In this document: piece after piece, positions 56,736 to 64,000 of the stretch
Layout: every line of letters begins with the position of its first letter
Position numbering within the stretch: position 1 is the stretch's first letter
Source of the DNA: Collybiopsis luxurians FD-317 M1
Taxonomy: Eukaryota; Basidiomycota; Agaricomycetes; Agaricales; Omphalotaceae
NCBI GenBank assembly: GCA_000827265.1
Contig: KN834786.1
Coordinates: forward strand, 409,567-473,566
Direction of reading: 5' to 3'
DNA: 64,000 bases
Notes under the pieces: generated by a model
Told to the model about the DNA's origin: nothing
The model's input: only the letters and a program-made list of their open reading frames with translations
Database searches by the model: none
Translations under genes and position numbers: made by a program

Positions 56736-58758
56736 TCACCGCCCTGCGCGACTCGCAGCCGCCTTCAACGCCAACGGTCTCACCCAGAGCTTAACAATGC
56801 CATTCTTCGTCGAGGTCAAAACATGCTTTGGAAGGAAGGCAATAGCTGTAGGGAGTGGATCCGGAGGATTGGATGAGGTAAGCAGGTGCTTGACCTGTCG
56901 TTTGTCGATTTTAAAAAAAAGACTCGATAAAGACACAAGGAAACTCACCAGCACAGGCTGCACAACCGCAATCTCATTCCTCGACGGTGCAGGATGGTAC
57001 TTCGGTGATCCCAACCCCGGACCCGATTCTTCTCCATTCCCATCTACCGAAGGCATCGACGAGGGATTTGGCGGAAGATAGAGGGCCGATGAACTCATGC
57101 CGTTTGGATGGCCGCTTCTTGAGCGGAATGCCAATGAAGTCATCGAGTAAGTCCCCTGCAGAGATTGACGTTGTCCGTGAGAGTGGGAGTGACCGTGGTG
57201 GGGGTTTTTAGGTCGGTGAAGAGCGCCGGAGGAAAAGTCCCACTACACCAAAAAAGTAGGGAGGAAAGATAGAGAAGGAGAATCAGAAAGGAAAGTCAAG
57301 AACATGGAACAAAAAAATTTCACCAAAATGAGCTTGTTATCCTCACCCACACTTCCAAACCTGTATGTTCTACCATCGTCGCACCTAATTTCATCGAACG
57401 CTAAACAGGACACGAATGACGAATGACCCTGACAGCGAGCCACAACACGCTGCTCCCAGGGAGAGAAAATTGTGATCAGGTCGTCTTGACCTCCCGTGAC
57501 AATGAATCGTCCGTCCGGAGACCAGGCTACACATGTAAAGGCGCCAAAGTAGGAAGAATAGCAATCAACTAATCTGTTTCGCAAATAAATACGCAGAGAA
57601 AGTGAGTACAAGCAGAGGCAACACTCACTGCTCAGCCAACGCGTCGATGACCCTCAAACAACCATCCTCCGAAATCGCCCCAACGTACTTGACATCGGGC
57701 GAAAACACGAAATCCACCACTGCCTTTCCTTTTGGCGCTATTCTCCAATGACTGACAGGGTTTTTTATCGACTTGTCCGCTTTGTCCGACACTGACTTTT
57801 CCAAATCCGAGTCACCACCATGCGTTACGGGATGCCATGGAGGTATTGTGACGAAGATACTATCCGTCGGATCCCAGTCTTCTGATGAAACCGAGCCCAC
57901 AGGTTCTTGCGGCGTGAATGCGCCATCTTCACGGTCCCGGTCGTACACGACGATGGTCCCATCGGCATGAGAGACGAGGAAAAGTGAGGCAGAAGCAGGT
58001 ACCCATCGGACAGCTGTACATGCTGAGGATGATAGGCAGCCCCCTTTATTGAGGCGATTATACCGCGATGCAATTGGGTCGAGCCAGATAAGATCGCCGG
58101 TATTGAAGCCTATGATAATATCGAGGCGTTCCGGGGACGCTGTGAGCTGGTTAATGGAGTGGCAGGTAGGATAGGACGAGAAGGATATTCGGGTGAGAGG
58201 CTCCCTTGCTTTCGACCCAGCCTCAACCCACAGTACAGTTTTGACTTGGTTGTAGAAGAAGAACGTCACATCCCCTTCCCGATCTTTCAATATTCTTGGA
58301 AATCCTTCGGCATTCTGGGTCCGGGTTATGAACGTCGACGACGTGGTCTTCATATTATTTTTTGGTTTGGACCATTTTGTCGGGGTGGACGGCTTTTTCT
58401 TGCTCGCATGAGAGAAAATAGGGGTAGGGGTTGTATGAGCTGTTGGACTCGAAGGGGCGGCAAAATCATCGTTTTGTTCGTCCTGGTCACTACTGGAGAG
58501 ACTAGTACCATCTTCCTTCTCCTTTGCAGCCTTTTCCTTTTCCTTCTTGGAATTGTTTCCACCCAGAAGTTGAGCGAAACTCTGTCCACCACTTCCCTTA
58601 TCCTTGCCTGCGGGATACTTTACAGTAATGACACTAACCCTAGCTGGGAAGCTTAAAGGGGAGGTGTTGGCAGCGTGTGTCTGCAGGACGGAAGGCTTGT
58701 GCTCCTCGATAACGGTATAAACACCTTCTGGGGCGACAAAAGTAGTTTCGGATTCCAT
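56736..58758 (-). CDS. creC: CreC/WDR20-like WD40 protein, partner of a deubiquitinase
   Basis: Homologue of Aspergillus CreC and animal WDR20, which stabilise the deubiquitinase CreB/USP12/46 and act in carbon catabolite repression. The ATG at 58758 begins MESETTFVAPEGVYTVIEEH. A low-complexity Lys/Glu/Ser-rich region (about residues 60-130) precedes the propeller, whose blades include DIIIGFNTGDLIWLDP, AVRWVPASASLFLVSHADG, VDFVFSPDVKYVGAISEDG, CVAWSPDGRFIVTGGQDDL and GHSSFVSCLAF. After a His-rich loop (HHGHSHSHGQ) comes a last blade, TAIAFLPKHVLTSTKNGI with KLWVRP, ending at 56736. Three or more introns. The family name is secure from blade order and spacing; the symbol is given by homology. 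Confidence 0.8.
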
Positions 58759-59099
58759 GGGGAGCGTGGACAACGACGATGAAGACTAGAGAAGAGACGC
58801 TATCGGCGCGGCTGTCCAGCGCTCGTCCAATGTCGTCGTGGTTCAAACGCAAGATTGATCATAGCGTCGCCCTAATTGCGGTTGATCGTCGGCGAGGCCG
58901 GAGGGCGCTTCCTAGGCGCTTGCAGTTTAAACTCCGACTCGCACGGGATGTGGCAACGGATATCTGGAAAATTAACACCTATCATCGCCACAAGGACCCG
59001 TAGATTTGGCGGATCACATGACCGATGACACACAGCTTCTACGTCATCCTGGCGGCTCTTTGGGCGCTAACCGACTTGGTTTTTCTTACACATAGTTCA
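58759..59099. other. CreC promoter region
   Basis: No gene. Ends at the palindrome that may mark the edge of the retroelement. Confidence 0.35.
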
Positions 59100-59119
59100 G
59101 ATGCTTACTTGTAAGCATC
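59100..59119. repeat. Short perfect palindrome
   Basis: GATGCTTACTTGTAAGCATC: nine-base arms around TT. It sits about 190 bases before the first retroelement reading frame and could be part of the element's left terminal repeat. Confidence 0.5.
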
Positions 59120-59310
59120 AACGTCCAGCCGAGCGGCAAGCAAGCTCAGCGCGGAACGGAGTTTTTGTTTGGTCCGGCTCTTCTGCTTTCAAACTCTCAT
59201 TCATCACATACAAACCAAATATCGTAGCTCTCGTTATCAGCATAGTTTTCTGAGTTTAAAACAGTTTCCACTTGTTTTCGACACCCCTTATATACACTCT
59301 TCCTACTAGT

Positions 59311-60081
59311 ATGGCAAATGACAACAATATAGCCAATGCAGCGAGCAACAGCAGCACCCTCAACAACAGCTCAGGTGGCTCAGGCAGCAGGACCAACACC
59401 GATCACAACTCGGGGTCTTTCCGACCAGCTCCGCCAAGGTTCGACCCAGGAACCCAAACAGAAAGTGGAACGCACCTACACACTGGGCTCAACCTTGGCA
59501 CCAATGTGGCAGGGAGCAGTACTCCCAGGGAAACATTGTACTCGACATCCGCACCGTCTAGCAGCCTCGGCCTCGGTCCGCTGGGAGCGCAGAGAGGGCA
59601 TTCAGGCAGCAGCAGAGCAGGCAGTCTTCCACCGCTGCCCCCGCTGCCACCGCTAGCACCACGGCAGCCAGGTGGTCACGGAGAGTTTGGAGATAGCGAC
59701 TCAAGGGGAGTTCAGGACCTATCCGGAGATGAGGATGAGGACGACAGTTCGGCGGATAGCGCTGGTGGAGGAGCTTCAGCAAGACGCGTCGCAGCTGGAA
59801 ATGGTCCATCTGTGAGTGCAGAACTAGCAGCGCTTTGTGAACGCGTCGCCAAGCTAGAGGCCCTCAGCGATCTCGCGACAGCGGCTCTGAATCCCATCGC
59901 GCAGGAGAAGATTCACGCGGTGGCAGTTGCAAACTCTCTGCAGAAGAGCTCCAAAGTGGTTGCGCTCCCGAGCATTGTTCCTGGCCACATGGCATCCCCT
60001 CTGGACATCCATGAGTACCTTCCTTCATTCTACCCCCCCCCCCCTTCCTGTGCTAGATCCAGTCAGCAGAAGGGAATGTAG
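59311..60081 (+). CDS. DIRS element Gag-like N-terminal frame
   Basis: The ATG at 59311 opens an Asn/Ser/Gly-rich, then Pro-rich (LPPLPPLPPLAPR) and acidic (DEDEDDSSAD) disordered part, followed by a probable coiled coil (ELAALCERVAKLEALSDLA). The frame stops at 60081 after a run of ten C bases. The next Gag part at about 60370 is in the same frame, so an intron (possible donor near 60058, AG before 60375) may join them. Function by position: RNA-binding/particle protein. Confidence 0.6.
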   Translation: MANDNNIANAASNSSTLNNSSGGSGSRTNTDHNSGSFRPAPPRFDPGTQTESGTHLHTGLNLGTNVAGSSTPRETLYSTSAPSSSLGLGPLGAQRGHSGSSRAGSLPPLPPLPPLAPRQPGGHGEFGDSDSRGVQDLSGDEDEDDSSADSAGGGASARRVAAGNGPSVSAELAALCERVAKLEALSDLATAALNPIAQEKIHAVAVANSLQKSSKVVALPSIVPGHMASPLDIHEYLPSFYPPPPSCARSSQQKGM

Positions 60082-60374
60082 AGGTGGAAGAAGTCAGAGT
60101 GATAGTTAGTCATGCAGTAGTTGTCGGCAAGACAGACAAGCATTAACACGCTAAAGGCGTAGAGTTCCTCTGGTTTATGTTGCGATAGGCAAGGGCGATA
60201 GGCCTAAGGGACTGAGTGTGCAGGCAATAGGCCATGAAGTCAGGCAGGCTAAAGGCCTGTTACTCCTTTTTTTTTTGCTCACTGGCTTCCTGTTGAGTTC
60301 CGTGGGCATTGAGCCATTCAGCTCTGGCCTGCTCATTGTCAGTTTGAGAGTCTGACACCCACCCCTTCTTTAGC

Positions 60375-61170
60375 CCCACCTGAGAAAGTCATCGAAGCTG
60401 TGAAGCAAGGGAGGTACATACCCTATACAGCGCTGTCTCAAGCAGCCAGGTTGAAGGCTGTCAGTGGAGACCAGGAGGTATCCATTGCGGCGGATGGCTC
60501 TCTCGCTCTGAAGGGTCTCGACTGCAAAGGAGAGCACGCAATCTCAGAGTTGGAGTGGGTGCAGGCATCAAAATTGGTGGTAAACCTGTTTCGTAAATTC
60601 CATGGTGAAGCGCATGCGACAGCGCTTGAGACTCACAACGCAAATGTTCTCGCACTCGGTTCACTGCACGGTTGGCGAAGGGCTGTGGAGTATGACATAT
60701 GTCAATGCGAAACATGGTCGTTCAACCCTACGTATGACATTAGCATCCGGAACAGCGAGCTGATTCTGTTGTTGGCCACTAGGCCAGCAGCAACACCCTC
60801 CCAGCCCATTTCATACTCGACAGTGCAGCCCCACACCTCCTCAGGACATCACAGGAAAGCTGAGAGGCAGCCGTCTCAATCACGCAAGCGGCCAAGGGAG
60901 GACGACCAGATGTGCTTTCGCTGTGGATTTCGAGGGCACCTCCCAGGAAATTGTGAAGCAACGACGACGGCAGCCAAACACACACCAGCCATGCCGTCAT
61001 CCAACTCGAAGAGCAGGCACACGCTCATGGATGCGTCAGGGCATCAGTTCTGCTTCAACTGGGCAAAGACATTGAGCTGCACCTTTGGAGAAGCCTGTCT
61101 CAACACTCACAGCTGCAGTGTCTGCAGCTCCTCATCCCATGGAGCTGGGAAATGCAACTTTCAAGCTTGA
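60375..61170 (+). CDS. DIRS element Gag-like C-terminal frame with zinc knuckle
   Basis: Begins after an AG at 60374 with PPEKVIEAVKQGRYIPYTAL and contains a globular region (ELEWVQASKLVVNLFRKFHG, then GWRRAVEYDI). A basic stretch QSRKRPRED leads to a CCHC knuckle, CFRCGFRGHLPGNC, and then a Cys/His cluster (CFNWAKTLSCTFGEAC, HSCSVC). These are nucleic-acid-binding motifs typical of DIRS-type Gag. Ends at TGA 61168-61170, where the polymerase frame begins. Confidence 0.7.
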
Positions 61171-62855
61171 CCCACGCAGGGTGGTGACACCGCTCATCGC
61201 TGACTGCATTGAACATGAGCTGGTGGCACTAGGTTTGCTAGAAGATTGGTGCGATGTCTTGCAAGGAATTCGGGAAGGGTTCGATGTGGGTGTGCGTGAG
61301 CCACCTTCTCAAACATATTTATTTCAACAATCATTCATCTTCATCTCTCAATGCTTCCTTTATTTTGGAGTACATACATTCAGAGCAAGCAGCAGGGCAA
61401 TACTCCAGAGGCTACAGGCCAGAAGAGCTGGAGAGCATCATTGGCCCATTTTGCACGTTGCCATTAGGGCTAGTACCCAAGCCACATTCAGACAAATTTC
61501 GTATGGTGCAGGATCTCTCTTTTCTGAGGAACGACCTGTGGATTCCATCAGTAAATGCGTCGATCAATTCAGACGACTTCCCAACAGCATGGGGCACCTT
61601 CAACCAGACAAGCATATTAATTCTTTCACTTCCCCCTGGGAGCATGGCAGCCACATTCGACATCTCCTCTGCATATTGTATTTCACCGGTCCACCTGTCC
61701 CAGCAGGCAACACTGTGTGTATTGTGGGAGGGCCTTGTGTATGTGGACAGGGCCCTCATGTTTGGTTTAGCATCCAGTGCTGGCATCTTTGGCTCTATTG
61801 CGGATATGTTGATAGCTATCTACCATGCCAGAGGTATAGGGCCAGTGCTCAAGTGGGTAGACGACTTCTTCACAATACGGCTACCACATCATTCATGGAC
61901 AGAGGAGGATTTCATTGCATTAACAGCGGCGCTTGGTGTACCTTGGAGTTGGGAGAAACTTCGACGCTTTGCATTCGTACAACAGTATATTGGTTTCGAT
62001 TGGGACTTGGAAGGAAAGTGGGTTTCACTCCCAGAAGAGAAGCTAGAGAAGGTTCTGAGAACACTAAAGGAATGGGTAGCAGAAGGAGCCTCATTCAAGG
62101 CAGCCGAAGCATTCAGTCTACATGGGAGACTGGTTCATATCTCGTGCATCTTCCATCTCATTTGCCCATTCATTCGCTCTATAGCAGCTTTCGCTCACAG
62201 CTTTTACACCTCACACATATCACGATTACCGCCAGAGTCAGTGATCAAAGACATTTCTTGGATTCAGTACATCATTGCAGTGTCACCTCGATCAGTACCA
62301 TTAGCAGTTGCAGAACCGGTGGATGTCCAGTGGTGGGGCAATGCCAGCACCTCATTTGGGATAGGTGTAGCAGTTGGCCATTATTATGCATGCTGGAAAT
62401 GGGCAGATGGGATCAAGGTTGGGCCCAAACACGATCGAGACATTGGATGGGCAGAGGCAGTGGCTGTCGAGCTAGGACTGCGGTTAGCCATAGCCAAAGG
62501 TCTGCTGGCAGAAGGTTATTAGTACACCTTCCTTCGTTGAACTCCATCTTATGTGTTTTTCCTTTATGTAGGTGGGGTTTACTTGGTCAGATTGGACAAT
62601 TCGGGTGTAGTGCGAGTGATAAACAAAGGACGTTCTCGGAACAGGGAAACGAACAAAACGCTGAAGCAAATATACCTACTGCAAGGACGCCACAATGTTC
62701 AACTGGTCACGGAGTATGTAGCTTCAAGGGAGAATGTCACCGACGCGCTTTCCAGGGGAGACATACCGGCCTTCCTCAAGGCTTTCCCAGTGGCCCAGGA
62801 GAAAGTAGATTTGGATCTACCGGACCATTTAGCATCAATCCTGTGGTCATGCTGA
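61167..62855 (+). pseudogene. DIRS reverse transcriptase-RNase H (frameshifted)
   Basis: The first part is in one frame (VVTPLIADCIEHELVALGLL, then GIREGFDVGV), the rest in another (HSEQAAGQYSRGYRPEELES, LGLVPKPHSDKFRMVQDLSF, catalytic KWVDDFF at about 61855). The change of frame falls at about 61322-61332, where TATTTATTTCAACAATCATT would need a one-base shift. RNase H motifs are VQWWGNAST, RLDNSGVV and NVTDALSRGD. An intron at 62515-62571 (donor GTTATT, acceptor TGTAG) removes a stop and joins LLAEG to GVYLVRLDN. The frame ends at TGA 62855. Confidence 0.75.
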
Positions 62856-64000
62856 TGAGATCTCCTGCAGCTACACCAGCGCTGACAGTCCCAGTATCAG
62901 CGTCAGGATGTTTGCAAATCAACCCATCTCCTCTCTGCCCGCAGTGCCCATCAAACCGCAGGATCTTCCAATGGATCGGAGTGAACACACTGCCAGCTTC
63001 AACAATTGAGAACCCAGTGATACGATTTCTATCTAACTTTGCATCGCTGAATTCACTTCGCGATTCAAGGAGCTATGGATCAGGGTTGCGAAAGTTTCAC
63101 TTATTCTGTGACGTGTTCTCTGTTCCGGAAGCGGACCGGCTGCCAGCATCCTTCTCTCTAATCCATTCATTTGCACTATGGGCGGCTACGAATCCTACCT
63201 TCATGCCAGAAGATATGGCAGCAAGTGTACCATTTGAGCCAGTAGCAGTGGATACAGTGAGGCAGTATCTATCTGCAATCTGAGCGTGGCATTTCGCACA
63301 AGGATGGCCAGACCCACTATCACAAGCGGACCATGAAAGGATCAACTTTTCGCTCAGAGGGCTTCTCAATGCGTTCGGACCCAGAAAGCGACCGATGCGA
63401 CCACCAGTGACACTACCCATGTTATGGGCTCTTCGGTCCACTCTTGTCTTGTCAGACCCTTTTGATGCCTGCGTGTGGGCTATAGCAACATCAGCATTCT
63501 GGGGAATGATAAGGCTAGGTGAAGTCACAGTCAAATCACGGGTAGCTTTCAATCCTGCAGTACATCTGACTCAGAAAGATGCCTTTTTCGGTACAGATCT
63601 GGATGGGGTAGAGTTTTTAAGGCTCGACTTACCATCGGCTAAAACAGCAAAGCCAGGAGAGATTCAGCATGTGTATTTAACAGGTACAGGGGATCTAAGT
63701 GCCATCGAGGCACTTTGGAATTTAGCCAAGGTTGTTCCAGCAGGGCCAGACGATCCAATGTTCTCGTGGAAAGACAAGGAAGGTAACATACAACCAATGG
63801 TAAAGGAGAAGGCCCTAGAAAGGATCAATAGTATCTTAAGTGCCTGGGGCTTCAGGACAACCTTCAGTCACTCCTTTCGAATCGGAGGAGCATCTTACTA
63901 CTTAGCTCAGAAAGTGGACCCAGAAATCGTGCGCATAGCTGGAAGGTGGAGATCATTGGCATATGAGGCATATATCAGGTCATTCGAGCAGGTGGTTTCC
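62856..64000 (+). pseudogene. DIRS tyrosine recombinase, with in-frame TGA, truncated by window end
   Basis: N-terminal core-binding part (ENPVIRFLSNFASLNSLRDS, YGSGLRKFHLFCDVF), then an in-frame TGA at 63281-63283 where relatives usually have Arg before AWH; the frame continues AWHFAQGWPDPLSQADHERI. Catalytic residues: Arg in MIRLGEVTV (about 63510), the HxxR box HSFRIGGAS (about 63870), W in GRWRS and the Tyr of YEAYIRS (about 63965). The recombinase would integrate circular cDNA by strand exchange. Broken as it stands. Confidence 0.75.

Larger units (their letters stand above)
59120..64000 (+). mobile_element. DIRS-like (tyrosine recombinase) retrotransposon, 5' part
   Basis: Order on the plus strand: Gag-like frames with a CCHC knuckle, reverse transcriptase, RNase H, tyrosine recombinase. 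No aspartic protease or DDE integrase is seen, which is the DIRS/Ngaro pattern. The right end lies outside the window. Damage: a frameshift at about 61325 and an in-frame TGA at 63281-63283, so this copy is probably inactive. An intron at 62515-62571 splits RNase H. Confidence 0.85.

Noticed and set aside
58758..58773. CreC start five codons upstream
   Set aside because: That codon is TTG, not a likely eukaryotic start; the ATG at 58758 follows directly.

Overview
The window is nuclear DNA from a basidiomycete fungus, most likely a wood- or litter-decaying Agaricomycete. The genes are cut by many short GT-AG introns of about 50-70 bases. There is a secreted laccase, a fungal sedolisin, a haem peroxidase, a type I metacaspase, a CreC/WDR20 homologue, an NCS1 permease, two NACHT-WD40 NLR-like genes, and a DIRS-type tyrosine-recombinase retrotransposon. 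All gene models below were spliced by eye from splice sites and family motifs, so exact exon borders are proposals.

Layout. 0-10.6 kb is a gene-dense secretome segment: the C-terminus of an O-fucosyltransferase-like protein, a sedolisin (S53) protease, a small Kre9/Knh1-like protein, a secreted protein of unknown function followed by a decayed tandem copy, a laccase, and a small secreted protein. 11-12.4 kb has tRNA-Ser(AGA), an intron-containing tRNA-Val(AAC) and a BTB-like protein. 12.5-21 kb is block A of a segmental duplication: an intact M28/glutaminyl-cyclase-like gene followed by NLR copy 1 (helical domain, NACHT, 14 WD40 blades). 21-27.5 kb holds a possible unknown gene, a metacaspase relic, a paraoxonase-like arylesterase and another uncharacterised gene. 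27.65-41 kb is block B of the duplication: a broken cyclase copy, a roughly 1.6 kb insertion, and NLR copy 2 with about 30 WD40 blades and an assembly gap inside the repeats. 39.6-45.8 kb is a gene desert of small terminal-inverted-repeat elements and a foldback.

45.8-58.8 kb returns to ordinary genes, nearly all on the minus strand: two paralogous single-pass proline-rich proteins, a complete metacaspase, an NCS1 transporter, a haem peroxidase and CreC. 59.1-64 kb is a DIRS-like element running off the window, damaged by a frameshift and an in-frame TGA.

How the parts fit. The centre of the window is an expanding NLR locus. Two related cell-death-type receptors sit in duplicated blocks, differ twofold in blade number, and vary among blades at a few fixed positions. 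A metacaspase gene and a metacaspase relic lie on either side. The block is strongly CpG-depleted, and where copies can be compared CpG has become TpG or CpA. This fits cytosine methylation and deamination acting on repeats, yet both NLR reading frames remain open.
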